DNA of 64,000 bases from Acidimicrobiales bacterium (lineage in GTDB: Bacteria; Actinomycetota; Acidimicrobiia; Acidimicrobiales; JAVJTC01). This document shows, piece by piece, positions 1 to 8,268 of the stretch; position 1 is the stretch's first letter, and the number at the start of each line of letters is the position of its first letter. A program made the position numbers and the translations under genes. Location of the stretch: NCBI GenBank assembly GCA_040219085.1, contig JAVJTC010000041.1:1-64000 (forward strand). The letters are read 5' to 3'. The notes beneath the pieces are model-generated. The model was given only the letters and a program-made list of their open reading frames with translations. It had not been told where the DNA came from and made no database searches.

Positions 1-95
1 GGAAATTCCGCAACTACCGGATCCGAGCCCTCCTCTACGCCGGCAAGCCCAACTGGGACCTACTCGACACCCTCACCCCCGCAGGAATCCGATGA
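1..95 (+). CDS. ISL3-type transposase, C-terminal tail (partial at window start)
   Basis: The frame beginning at base 3 encodes about 30 residues and stops at 93-95. The readable peptide contains FRNYRIRALLYAGKPNW and ends in AGIR. From memory, ISL3-family DDE transposases of actinobacteria end with a very similar phrase. The rest of the gene lies outside the window, so intactness cannot be judged. Its position beside an attachment-site scar fits an insertion-prone locus. Confidence 0.55.
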   Translation, partial: KFRNYRIRALLYAGKPNWDLLDTLTPAGIR

Positions 96-121
96 GCCCG
101 AATGCCACCCCGTGCCAGATC

Positions 122-145
122 ATCCGTTAGAAGATCCGTTAGAAG
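122..145. repeat. 12-bp tandem duplication
   Basis: The unit ATCCGTTAGAAG occurs twice head to tail (122-133 and 134-145), just downstream of the transposase tail. It may be a scar of IS activity or polymerase slippage. No function is inferred. Confidence 0.8.
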
Positions 146-163
146 AATGGCCGGTGAACGACA

Positions 164-198
164 AAGCCCTGGCCGCAGCAACGCTGTGACCAGGGCTT
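164..198 (-). terminator. Hairpin terminator downstream of the tRNA-Met remnant
   Basis: The arms AAGCCCTGG (164-172) and CCAGGGCTT (190-198) pair perfectly over 9 bp. Read on the minus strand the hairpin begins four bases after the encoded CCA end of the tRNA remnant and is followed by TTTGT. This looks like the original terminator of the tRNA gene, which supports this side being the native 3' end of the locus. Confidence 0.6.
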
Positions 199-201
199 GT
201 G

Positions 202-452
<251 letters not shown>

Positions 453-463
453 CGGATACCAGT

Positions 464-514
464 GTAGTTGCTCGAGCGCAACTACTTGACTAGAGTTGCG
501 CTGACGCAACAATG
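464..514. promoter_or_regulatory. Divergent operator/promoter of the mobile element
   Basis: Two inverted repeats occupy the divergent intergenic region. One has arms GTAGTTGC (464-471) and GCAACTAC (478-485); the other has arms GTTGCG (495-500) and CGCAAC (505-510). Both contain the half-site AGTTGCGC. A plus-strand promoter can be read as TTGACT (486-491), 17 bases, ACAATG (509-514), placing the second palindrome inside the spacer. The likely reader is the AlpA-like protein. Confidence 0.5.
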
Positions 515-574
515 CGTGGCCCCGGCGGTGCGGTAACACCCCGGGGCCTGGCCGGAACCCCTGGAGGTCCCGAC

Positions 575-1491
575 GTGGATGAGCCTATGCATGCCTCGCG
601 GCGCGTGCCCGAATCGTCACTTGCGTTCGAGTTGCAGGCCGTGGCTGACGGGCTGAGGGCGTCGGGTTCTCTGTCGGTTCAGTCGTTACCACGGGTGCTG
701 GATCTGGTTGGCCGATTCGGCTCGTTCTGCCGTCGCGTGGGTCTCGGAGCGCTCGGCGAAGTCGGGCCGGCCGTTGCCGAAAGCTTCGTGCGAGCTCCGA
801 CTTCCGCAGGTGAGCCGTCTTCGGCGACTATGCATCTGCGTCGGTCGACGCTGCGGCTGTTGTTCCGCACCGCTCGCGACCTCGGGTTGGCCGAGTCGGA
901 TCCGACGTTGGACCTGGTGTTGCCGCCGCGGTCGTCGTTGAAGACGCGCTCGTTGATTGATGATGAGGTGGGGGTGTGTCGTGCGGCGGCGCATTCATCG
1001 TCGCGGCTGTCCGCGGCGTGGGCATTGGGGGAGGCGTCGCTTCGCTCCGCGGAGATCGGTCACGTGCGGGTCGCTGACGTCGATTTGCAAGGCGGTCGGG
1101 TATGGACTGTCGGCAGCGGCCGCACCGTCCCGCGCCGGGTCCATTTGTCGGAGTGGGGGGTGGTCCAACTCGCGCGGCGGCTGCAGCGGTGGGCCCGGAC
1201 CTGCAGCGCCTCGTTGTCTATGACGGAAAGCGGGGGTCGGACTATCACCGCCAGGCCGCGTCGTGCGTCGCAGTCGCCGATGTGTTTCGCCGAGCCGGCC
1301 TCGCTAGCGAGCCCGACGTGCGGCCGTTGTCGGTGGTCGCCTGGGCGGGTCAACAGGTCATGGCGGAGACGGGGCGGATCGAGGAGGTCGCGCTCCGGCT
1401 GGGGATACGCAGCTTGGACCGGGCGGCGCGGCTGATCGACTGGAACTGGACCACTGACTCTGACGGCAACGACGAGCCCGCGGGCGGCTGA
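575..1491 (+). pseudogene. Frameshifted, catalytically incomplete tyrosine-recombinase-like gene
   Basis: The start is taken as GTG 575, with CTGGAGG seven bases upstream and a promoter ending at 514; an in-frame ATG exists at 512. An N-terminal SAM-like core-binding region and the start of a catalytic domain (Arg box in EASLRSAEIGHVRV) are followed by a frame change near 1190-1200. The remaining C-terminal part continues in another frame to TGA 1489-1491. Where active integrases have H-x-x-R and the nucleophilic Tyr, this protein has PLSVVAW and RAARLIDW, so box II and Tyr are absent. It is either a decayed integrase or a non-catalytic recombinase-fold protein. The next gene starts on the very next base. 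Confidence 0.6.
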
Positions 1492-2915
1492 GTGGTGGCC
1501 GAGCGGGTCGAGGGGATCTCGTCGATCGAGAAGATAGAAGCGATTCTCGCCAACCCCGCCCTCTACGAACTCGGCGACGTCATCCCGAACTTGGATCCAA
1601 AGCGCGGCGGTCGGCCGCGTGACTACCCGGCCTGGACGTTGATCTTGTGGGAGGCGCTGTTGTCGGTGTTCGGTTCCGCTCGACGCGTCGAAGCCGAACT
1701 CGCGCACCCCCTCGTGTGGCGACTGATCCGCCGTGACGTTCGACGCCGATTCCCCGACGACGTCGAGATGTGGTTACCGGAGCGGCCAATGCGCCGCCAC
1801 CACTATCTCTATGGCCGCGACCGCTACCTCACCGCCCCCGAGGTTCTTGAAGCGCTCGCCGAGCGGCATTGCGAACTCGCCGTCAGTCAGGCCCGCGAGA
1901 TCGGCTTGCTCCGCGAGGACGGCGGCGGGTCATGGACCCATCCGGACCTGTCGCGCATGTTGTATGCGGATGGAAAGGTCGTCGCTCCGCTGTTCCGTGC
2001 CAGACCTGGCGACACCCGCGTCGACCCGACAACCGGAGAGATCACACCGCGGCGAGCCGAGCCTGACGCAGGGCGCACTGGGAAGGAACGGGCGAAGCCG
2101 CGTGGGGCACCAAGTTCGTCATGGTCGCCGCACGCACGACCGATGTGCGCGGTCGGATCATCCTCGACGTCGACTGGGTCCCCCAACCGGGCGGCGAAGC
2201 CGCCGCAGCGATGGGATGCTTCGAACGGCTCGTGCCCCTGTGCCCCGGAGCACAGGGCGTCATCTACGACACAGCGCTGCGTGGTGTCCATCACCAACGG
2301 TTGCTGCGAGACCTGGGCCTTCTCCCCGTCAACCGCGTCACCGCCAAGGTCAAAGGCGCCGACGACCCCCGCCGCGATGAGATGGATCAGCGCCAGGAGA
2401 AGCTCGTCTACGTCGAAACCAAGACCCTCACCGGACCGGACGGCACCGAGACGACCGTCGACGTCTACGCCCGTGGCGGGATGGTCGGTATCGGGCGGAT
2501 GCTCGACAACGGCGACCTCGAGTTCATCGCACTACCCCGGGTTCGCACCCACCGGCGGACCAACAGCTCGGGTCGGTTCCGTTGGTACAACGAGTACGCG
2601 TTGCCGGACTGGGCCGGCGGGGGAGCAGTCACCGTCCGACTCCACGGAAACGCCGAAGACAAACAGCGCGGGTTCAACCGCACCGAGAACGTCCGACCCA
2701 TCGCACCCGGCGACGACGACTTCGCCCGGCTCTACGCCAGACGCAACGACGCCGAATCCATCAACCGCCACCTCGACGACACCCTCTGGCTCGGTCGCGC
2801 CCACTCGGTCGGCCACGCCCGCCAACACGTCAACCTCATCGGCTTCGCCCTGAGCGTCAACAGCGTCGCCCTCCACGAACACCGACGACGACGCGAGCAA
2901 GTCACCGCCGCCTGA
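1492..2915 (+). pseudogene. Frameshifted DDE transposase-like gene
   Basis: Starts at GTG 1492, directly after the upstream stop. The first frame is coherent to about 2070 (MVAERVEGISSIEKI, then a basic region). The second frame continues coherently through AHWEGTGEAAWGTKF to TGA at 2913-2915. A single -1-type shift joins them into about 474 residues. Candidate acidic triad: Asp in LYADGKVV, Asp in GVIYDTALRG, Glu in RRNDAESINRHL, the spacing expected of an RNase H-fold DDE transposase. No slippery A-tract is visible at the junction, so programmed frameshifting is unlikely and decay or a sequencing error is more probable. No terminal inverted repeats were found. Confidence 0.55.
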
Positions 2916-3095
2916 ACCCACCCCGGCGCCCACCCGACGGCTTCAGCGCGTCTCCAACCGGCCCTAGAGGACCCCAGAGCGCCGCGCTGCGGCTGGTGCG
3001 GACCTCGGGAGCGCCCACCCGAGCCACCAGCCCACGTTCAGCTCGCCCCTAGACTCCGACCGCCGGGGTTTCGCGCCACCAATTCTCCCGGCCCC

Positions 3096-3169
3096 GCCCA
3101 CGTAGCTCAGTCGGATAGAGCGACCGCCTCCTAAGCGGTAGGCCGCAGGTTCGATTCCTGCCGTGGGCG
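3096..3169 (+). tRNA. tRNA-Arg(CCT)
   Basis: A complete cloverleaf can be folded: acceptor GCCCACG with CGTGGGC, D stem GCTC with GAGC, anticodon stem ACCGC with GCGGT around the loop CTCCTAA, and T arm GCAGG, TTCGATT, CCTGC. Anticodon CCT reads AGG codons. CCA is not encoded. It stands alone immediately right of the decayed mobile element. Confidence 0.93.
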
Positions 3170-3287
3170 CTCGGTGATGTTGCGAGACATCTGCAAGGCC
3201 CGAACGTGCCCGGGCGCCGATGTGGCGTCGCGCGTGGCGTCGAGGCCCATCGTGCGGACGATGTCCCGGCGGTCGCGCGCGGGAGCA

Positions 3288-3346
3288 GTGTCATAGCGAA
3301 TTGGTGGTCCGCCGGCCCACCGTGAGGCTGCAATTCGCTATGACAC
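3288..3346. repeat. 16-bp perfect inverted repeat
   Basis: The arms GTGTCATAGCGAATTG (3288-3303) and CAATTCGCTATGACAC (3331-3346) are exact reverse complements separated by 27 bases. The spacer itself can form a small GTGG/CCAC stem. The arms are more AT-rich than the surroundings, which suggests imported DNA, for example a miniature inverted-repeat element. Confidence 0.85.
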
Positions 3347-3562
3347 CGTCGCGATCGGGTGCCACTGGGCGGGCGCTGAACAACGTCGGCCCACCCTGGC
3401 CGCACCACGGCCTTGCAGATGTCCTGAACCACCAGCCTGCCGGTGGCGCCGAATCCGCTGCCCGGGCGATGAATCCTCAACTTTGGGGATCGGATTCTCC
3501 TCAATGGTGGCCGACCATGTGTGTGCAACGTTCCTCCCCTGGAGGAAGCGTCTGCCCCTGCC

Positions 3563-3592
3563 GGAGGCCCCCGTGTGCATACGGGGGCCTCC
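3563..3592 (+). terminator. Strong rho-independent-type terminator
   Basis: A perfect 12-bp stem, GGAGGCCCCCGT (3563-3574) with ACGGGGGCCTCC (3581-3592), a six-base loop, then CTCGTTTT. On the plus strand this is a textbook terminator, yet the nearest upstream gene on that strand is tRNA-Arg about 400 bases away. It may end an unannotated small RNA or insulate the next gene. Confidence 0.75.
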
Positions 3593-3706
3593 CTCGTTTT
3601 CCCTGAAGTGGTTTTCCGCGGATTTCACCCCCGCGCGGGTGTCGGTGCCGTGGGTGGTGTTGCTACTGTGCGGTTCTGCGGGCGGAGACCATTCGAGCGA
3701 GGTCAG

Positions 3707-5731
3707 GTGTTGAGTCGACGCGTCCGCATCTTCGGGGAGTCATCCCCGGCTGCCGCGAGCACGACCCGGGGTCACCGTTACCTCGGCGGGCTCGACGGGT
3801 TGCGCGCCCTCGCTGTCATCGCCGTCGTCGCCTATCACACCGGCGCTTCGTGGCTGCCGGGTGGATTCCTCGGTGTCGACGTCTTCTTCGTCGTCTCCGG
3901 GTACCTGATCACCGCGCTCCTGTTGCACGAACACGAGTCCTCGGGAGCCATCGACCTGCGGGGATTCTGGTTGCGGCGGGCGCGCCGACTGCTGCCGGCG
4001 GTCGCGCTCCTGGTCGCGGGGACGGTGGCCTTCATGGCGGTCGTCATGCCCTCGGACCTCGGCGGAGTCGGCGGCGAGATCGCAGCCGCGGCGACGTATG
4101 TGACCAACTGGTTCCTGATAGTCGAGGACCGCTCCTATTTCGACTCCTTCGGGCGCCCCGAGGTGTTCCAACACCTGTGGTCGCTCGCCGTGGAGGAGCA
4201 GTTCTACCTCGTCTGGCCCCTGGTTCTCGCGGGCGGCCTCCGTTTCATCGGAATGAAGCGGCTCGCGGCTGTGACCGTCGTCGGCATCGCCGCATCGACC
4301 ACCGCCATGTGGATTCTCTACGAGCCGCTGACGGACACCTCACGCATCTACTTCGGTACGGACACCCGCGCGGCGGCGCTGCTCGTGGGAGCGCTGCTCG
4401 CCTTCGCGTGGCGACCCTTCGTGATGGGCTCGGCCGCGGCCCGCTGGGCCATCGGGCCCGCGGGTCGTCGCGTCGCCGACCTCTTGGGCATGGCCGGGCT
4501 CGTCGGCCTCGCCTGGTGGGCATGGGCAACCAGCGAGTTCGACGACCACCTCTACCGCGGAGGCTTCCTCCTCGTAGCTCTCACCACGGCGGTGGTGATC
4601 GCAGCTGTGGCGGTGCCCGGCTCAGTGCTCGCCCGCCTACTGTCGGTCGAACCGCTGCGGTGGGTCGGTGTCCGTTCCTATTCGATCTACCTCTGGCACT
4701 GGCCGGTGATCGTCGTCACCCAGCCGCGTCTCGACGTCGACCTCAGCGGGTGGCGCCTCCACGCGCTGCGGATCGCGGTGACCCTCGTCCTTGCCGAGGT
4801 GTCCTACCGGTTCGTGGAGACGCCGATGCGTCGTGACGGCGTCGGAGCGACCCTGCGCCGCTGGGCCGGCTCGGTCCGGGCCCCGTCGCTGTCGCTGCGG
4901 CCCGCGATGGTCGCAGTGGTCGTGGTCGCCGCAGCGGGCGGGTTGATCGTCCCCCGTGTCGACGCGGGTGGAGGAGCGTCCGTCGAGGTGGCGGCACCGC
5001 CTCCTCCCGCCGAGGGTGGACCAGCCGGGCCCGGTGGCGTGCCGGTCGTCCCCACGCCGGAACCGACGCCTGAGCCATCCGTGGCCCCCACACCAGACCC
5101 CGCGCCAGACCCCACACCGCCGGGCGAGCCGAACCCGGGCCCGAGCATCACGCCGACGCCCGACCCGACCGAGGTGCCCACGCCGGACCCGACCGAGGTG
5201 CCGACGCCGTCGCCCACGCCGGACCCGGGACCCGCCGTTCCCGGGCGCGTCGTGGCCCTCGGCGATTCTGTGATGCTCGGTGCAGCGGGTCCGCTGGGTG
5301 CGTCCTTCCCCGAACTGGTCATCAACGCGGAGGAGGCGCGTCACTGGACGAAGACCGTCGACGCGCTGTCGGAGATGGTCGCGGCGGGCCAGGTCGGCGA
5401 CGTCGTGGTGATCCACACGGGCCACAACGGCCCCATCAACGCCGGGGCGTTCGACGCCATGATGGCGCCGCTCGCCGGCGTCGAGCGGGTGTTCGTGTTG
5501 ACCGTGCGGGTCACCCAACGATGGCAGGATGTCGTCAACGCGGAGCTATGGGCGGGCGCGGCCCGCTATGACAACGTCACGGTCCTGGACTGGTACGACT
5601 ACTCCCGGGACCAGCCCGGATGGTTCGTGGTGGATGGCACCCACATGGAGTACGTGGGCCAGCAGTGGTATGCGGCGTTCATCGCGGCGGCCGTCGGCGG
5701 CACACCACCGCCGGTGCCGCCCACCGACTGA
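3707..5731 (+). CDS. Membrane O-acyltransferase with C-terminal SGNH domain (OafA/OatA-like)
   Basis: About 674 residues from GTG 3707 (TTG 3710 also possible). The N-terminal 380 residues are an acyltransferase-3 module of roughly ten membrane helices, opening with RYLGGLDGLRALAV and FLGVDVFFVVSGYLI, both hallmarks of the family. A long Pro/Thr/Asp linker (about 430-510) follows, then an SGNH esterase-type domain: GDS at about 519-521, GHNG near 572, and DGTH at about 643-646 supplying Asp and His. Such fusions move acyl groups across the membrane onto surface glycans or peptidoglycan; the acceptor here is unknown. The preceding 62 in-frame codons overlap the terminator and look non-coding. 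It appears monocistronic. Confidence 0.85.
   Translation: MLSRRVRIFGESSPAAASTTRGHRYLGGLDGLRALAVIAVVAYHTGASWLPGGFLGVDVFFVVSGYLITALLLHEHESSGAIDLRGFWLRRARRLLPAVALLVAGTVAFMAVVMPSDLGGVGGEIAAAATYVTNWFLIVEDRSYFDSFGRPEVFQHLWSLAVEEQFYLVWPLVLAGGLRFIGMKRLAAVTVVGIAASTTAMWILYEPLTDTSRIYFGTDTRAAALLVGALLAFAWRPFVMGSAAARWAIGPAGRRVADLLGMAGLVGLAWWAWATSEFDDHLYRGGFLLVALTTAVVIAAVAVPGSVLARLLSVEPLRWVGVRSYSIYLWHWPVIVVTQPRLDVDLSGWRLHALRIAVTLVLAEVSYRFVETPMRRDGVGATLRRWAGSVRAPSLSLRPAMVAVVVVAAAGGLIVPRVDAGGGASVEVAAPPPPAEGGPAGPGGVPVVPTPEPTPEPSVAPTPDPAPDPTPPGEPNPGPSITPTPDPTEVPTPDPTEVPTPSPTPDPGPAVPGRVVALGDSVMLGAAGPLGASFPELVINAEEARHWTKTVDALSEMVAAGQVGDVVVIHTGHNGPINAGAFDAMMAPLAGVERVFVLTVRVTQRWQDVVNAELWAGAARYDNVTVLDWYDYSRDQPGWFVVDGTHMEYVGQQWYAAFIAAAVGGTPPPVPPTD
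5156..5203 (+). repeat. 24-bp in-frame tandem repeat in the acyltransferase linker
   Basis: Two adjacent 24-base units (5156-5179, 5180-5203), differing at only two positions, encode a repeated TPDPTEVP peptide in the linker between the membrane and SGNH domains. Such a tract can expand or contract and alter linker length between strains. Confidence 0.8.
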
Positions 5732-5740
5732 CCTGCGGGT

Positions 5741-6418
5741 TCAGCCTCTCGCAGCACGCTCCCGCGCTCGGACGCGGAAGCGCTCGAGGTCGGGTTCGAT
5801 CGTGCGCTCGCGCTTCAGCTCGCTGAAGTTTTCGTAGCGCGCCAGCCAGGCGACGTGCGTCCACAGCTCGGCGGCCTCCTCGTCGGACGCCGGCGGATTC
5901 GAGATGACCGGGCCGAAGATGGCGGGGCCGGTCCCGCCATCCAGGCGGATCGTCGGCACGCCGAAGCTGCGGGTCTCGTCGCACAGCTCGGTGTGCTCGC
6001 GCAGGACCGTCTCCCAGGTGGTGTGGTCCTCCAGCGCCTGTGGGCACAGGCCCGCATCGAGGCCGGCGTCGCCGAGCGCGCCCTCGATGGTCGTGACGTT
6101 GTCGGGCGAGGCCACCTCGTCCCAGATCCTGTGTCCGAGCGAGGCGTAGTAGCGGTCGAGCGCGTCGTTGCCGAAGCCGTCGCGCACCGCGACGGCCGTG
6201 CGCAGCGCAGCGACCCCACGGGCGTCGGTCGGGTCGAACTCGGGAATGGGCCCGTCCCAGTTGACGATCGACAACGAGAAGAACGCCCAGGTGACCTCTA
6301 CGAGGCCGAGTTCGCGGATCTGTCGGATCCAGCGCGACGTCTGCCAACACCACGGGCACAGGGGGTCGAAGTGGAACGAGATGGGCTCGGCAACGGCGGG
6401 TCTGTCGACGTCGGTCAC
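5741..6418 (-). CDS. DsbA-fold mycothiol-dependent nitroreductase-like protein (Rv2466c type)
   Basis: 225 residues from GTG 6418; the frame upstream of this start is not protein-like. The thioredoxin-fold active site DPLCPWCW sits at about 19-26, with the cis-proline region FGVPTIRL further on and FGPVISNPP and [11 protein letters not shown] near the C-terminus. All match the mycobacterial Rv2466c protein as I remember it, which reduces nitro compounds with mycothiol. CPWC gives both redox cysteines. No signal peptide is visible, so it is cytosolic. It is convergent with the acyltransferase gene. Confidence 0.82.
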   Translation of the reverse strand: MTDVDRPAVAEPISFHFDPLCPWCWQTSRWIRQIRELGLVEVTWAFFSLSIVNWDGPIPEFDPTDARGVAALRTAVAVRDGFGNDALDRYYASLGHRIWDEVASPDNVTTIEGALGDAGLDAGLCPQALEDHTTWETVLREHTELCDETRSFGVPTIRLDGGTGPAIFGPVISNPPASDEEAAELWTHVAWLARYENFSELKRERTIEPDLERFRVRARERAARG

Positions 6419-6481
6419 GGGGGAGATTCTCCGTTTCGGCGGGGGTGAGATCGACGCTAGTGGAGTCTCGGTACGCACCGG

Positions 6482-6487
6482 TAGACT
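6482..6487 (+). promoter_or_regulatory. -10 box for a probably leaderless rpmB-rpmG transcript
   Basis: TAGACT lies nine bases before the rpmB ATG at 6497. A start about seven bases downstream of the box would give almost no leader. No good -35 and no Shine-Dalgarno is visible. No Zur-like palindrome was recognised, although zinc-independent L28/L33 copies are often Zur-controlled in actinobacteria. Confidence 0.45.
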
Positions 6488-6496
6488 CGTGGCCCT

Positions 6497-6733
6497 ATGT
6501 CCAAGATCTGCCAGGTGACCGGTCGCAAGCCAGCGTTCGGCAACAACGTCTCGCACTCACACCGTGCCACGCGTCGTCGTTGGGACCCCAACGTCCAGAA
6601 GCATCGTTTCTGGGTCCCGAGCGAGAAGCGGTGGATCACCCTCACCGTGAGCGCCAAGGGCCTCAAGACGATCAACAAGAACGGCATCGACCGCGTCCTC
6701 GCGGACATGCGGCGTCGTGGGGAGAAGGTCTGA
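6497..6733 (+). CDS. rpmB: 50S ribosomal protein L28
   Basis: 78 residues, beginning with [11 protein letters not shown] and continuing [16 protein letters not shown], the conserved L28 N-terminus; the [13 protein letters not shown] segment is also diagnostic. Length is normal. It lacks paired CxxC motifs, so it is the zinc-independent form. Its stop overlaps the rpmG start by one base (TGATG), showing translational coupling. It is a component of the large ribosomal subunit. Confidence 0.95.
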   Translation: MSKICQVTGRKPAFGNNVSHSHRATRRRWDPNVQKHRFWVPSEKRWITLTVSAKGLKTINKNGIDRVLADMRRRGEKV

Positions 6734-6900
6734 TGCCCGCCGGTAGCGACAAGCGACCCATCATCAAGCTCCGTTCGACAGCCGGCACCGGCTACACGTA
6801 CGTGACCACCAAGAACAAGGTGAACCAGCGCGAGCGGATCGAGCTGAAGAAGTACGACCCGGTCGCCCGCAAGCACGTCCTCTTCCGCGAAGAGAAGTAG
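6733..6900 (+). CDS. rpmG: 50S ribosomal protein L33
   Basis: 55 residues from ATG 6733, which overlaps the rpmB stop. The sequence contains [16 protein letters not shown] and [19 protein letters not shown], typical of L33. There are no cysteines, so this is the zinc-free type. The pair resembles the alternative L28/L33 operons of actinobacteria, but the S14 and S18 genes that often accompany them are absent here. Confidence 0.95.
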   Translation: MPAGSDKRPIIKLRSTAGTGYTYVTTKNKVNQRERIELKKYDPVARKHVLFREEK

Positions 6901-6948
6901 GCGTAGCCGACCAGATTCCGAAGCGGCCCGGAAGGGCTGGCCCGAGAC

Positions 6949-6975
6949 ACGCCCGCATCGTCGAGATGCGGGCGT
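6949..6975. terminator. Bidirectional terminator between rpmG and a convergent gene
   Basis: An 11-bp perfect stem, ACGCCCGCATC (6949-6959) with GATGCGGGCGT (6965-6975), and a five-base loop lie between the rpmG stop and the convergent dehydrogenase stop at 6992. Confidence 0.75.
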
Positions 6976-6991
6976 TCGTCGTTGTGGCGGC

Positions 6992-8170
6992 TCAGTCGCC
7001 CGTTGTGTCGCGTAGGTCGAAGACCACCTTGACCGCCCCGCGGGGGCCCGCCTCGGCTGCGTGGGCGACGGCCTCCACGTAGTCGTCGAGGCGGTAGTGA
7101 GCCGACACGAGTCTGCCGAGCCCGGCCCGGCGCACGAGCTCGAGCGCCAGGTCGAAGGTGTGCACGGCCGATCCGTCCGGGAGCCGCTCGGTCCCGTAGG
7201 TGTAGGCCCCGACGACTTCGGTCTCGCGGTGCCACACCGGTGCCAGGTCGACGCCGATCTTCCCCGGCATTCCGCACAACACGACACGTCCCCGGGGTCG
7301 GGTCACCGCGACCGCGTCGCCGAACGAGCCTGCGGAGCCGACGGCGTCGATCGTCACGTCGGCGCCTCCGGAGAGGACCTCGCCCGTCATCCGGCAGCCG
7401 ACCGCGCGTCGCACGGCACGGCGGATCTCGGAGGGTGCGACGACGAGATCGGCGCCCAGTTCCGCGGCGAGGCGTCGCTGGTGGGGGTACTTCGCCGTGG
7501 CGATGATCGTGGCCGCCTGCGAGCCGCTGCGCAGTGCTGCGATCGTGCACAGTCCGATCGTCCCCGCTCCGAGAACCACGACCGTGTCGCCGGGACCGAC
7601 GTCGCCGCGCAGGGCCGCATGGATGCCGCTGGCCGTGGGTTCGACCATCACGGCCGCATCGTCGTCGAGATCGTCGGGGACCTCGTGGAGTTGGGAGGCG
7701 TGGGCGACCAGTTGCGAGGACCAACCGCCCCCCGTCGAGTGGCACGAACCGGTCTGGATCCCGGCTTCGATCGGGCCCGTGACCAGGTGGCCGTAGTCCA
7801 GGCCGTCTCCGGGGGCGGCGCCCGCGTGGGGCGGCGCCTCGCCGCGGGCCGCATGACCGAGCACGGCGTCGACGACGACACGCGTGTCGTCGTCGAGGGT
7901 CCCGACGATCTCGTGGCCGGGGACGAAGGGGAGTGAGACGAGCGGCTCGAAGTAGCGCGAGGTCCGGCTGGAGAGCGTGGCGAGATCGCTGCCGCAGATG
8001 CCCGAAAGCCGGGGCGCGACCCGCAGCCAGTCGTCGCCGGGAAGCTCGGGTGGGTCGATGTCGCGGACGCTGAGCGGTCCGACGCGTGCGCCGGAGCCGG
8101 GCCGCAGCGACGAAGCGATCCTCGCTGCGGCGTAGCGCGCCTCGCGGCGCTCGAAGAGGAGTGCCTTCAC
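6992..8170 (-). CDS. Zinc-type medium-chain alcohol dehydrogenase
   Basis: 392 residues from GTG 8170 (VKALLFERREAR). The GroES-like half carries ICGSDL and PGHEIVG, which position the catalytic zinc and cofactor, and the Rossmann half has VVLGAGTIGLCTIAAL. The usual four-cysteine structural-zinc lobe is not apparent; the region between is divergent. It oxidises or reduces an alcohol/aldehyde with NAD(P); the substrate is unknown. It lies in convergent orientation to rpmG and divergent from the HD-domain gene. Confidence 0.8.
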   Translation of the reverse strand: MKALLFERREARYAAARIASSLRPGSGARVGPLSVRDIDPPELPGDDWLRVAPRLSGICGSDLATLSSRTSRYFEPLVSLPFVPGHEIVGTLDDDTRVVVDAVLGHAARGEAPPHAGAAPGDGLDYGHLVTGPIEAGIQTGSCHSTGGGWSSQLVAHASQLHEVPDDLDDDAAVMVEPTASGIHAALRGDVGPGDTVVVLGAGTIGLCTIAALRSGSQAATIIATAKYPHQRRLAAELGADLVVAPSEIRRAVRRAVGCRMTGEVLSGGADVTIDAVGSAGSFGDAVAVTRPRGRVVLCGMPGKIGVDLAPVWHRETEVVGAYTYGTERLPDGSAVHTFDLALELVRRAGLGRLVSAHYRLDDYVEAVAHAAEAGPRGAVKVVFDLRDTTGD

Positions 8171-8268
8171 CGGGCCGAGGCTAGCCCCCGTCGCGTCGCC
8201 GACCGCTTTCGGACTCGGATCGGCACGCCGCCGTGCGACGGCGCGACGCTGTCGGCACACTGAGGGTC

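Larger units (their letters stand above)
3170..3706. other. Non-coding interval of about 540 bases
   Basis: No convincing reading frame occurs between tRNA-Arg and the acyltransferase gene. Open frames on the minus strand here are antisense readings of the tRNA and spacer. The interval holds a perfect 16-bp inverted repeat (3288-3346), a short hairpin with arms TTCCTCC and GGAGGAA (about 3532-3548), and a strong terminator-like hairpin (3563-3592). A small RNA ending at that terminator is possible. Confidence 0.6.

Noticed and set aside
1190-2080. Programmed frameshifting in the recombinase and transposase-like genes
   Set aside because: No slippery A-rich heptamer or downstream stem was found at either junction; decay or sequencing error is simpler.
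3049-3528. Protein-coding frame antisense to tRNA-Arg
   Set aside because: Its sequence is mainly the reverse complement of the tRNA and spacer; composition is not protein-like.
3500-3600. 6C RNA motif
   Set aside because: The loops do not show the required runs of six C; only generic hairpins are present.
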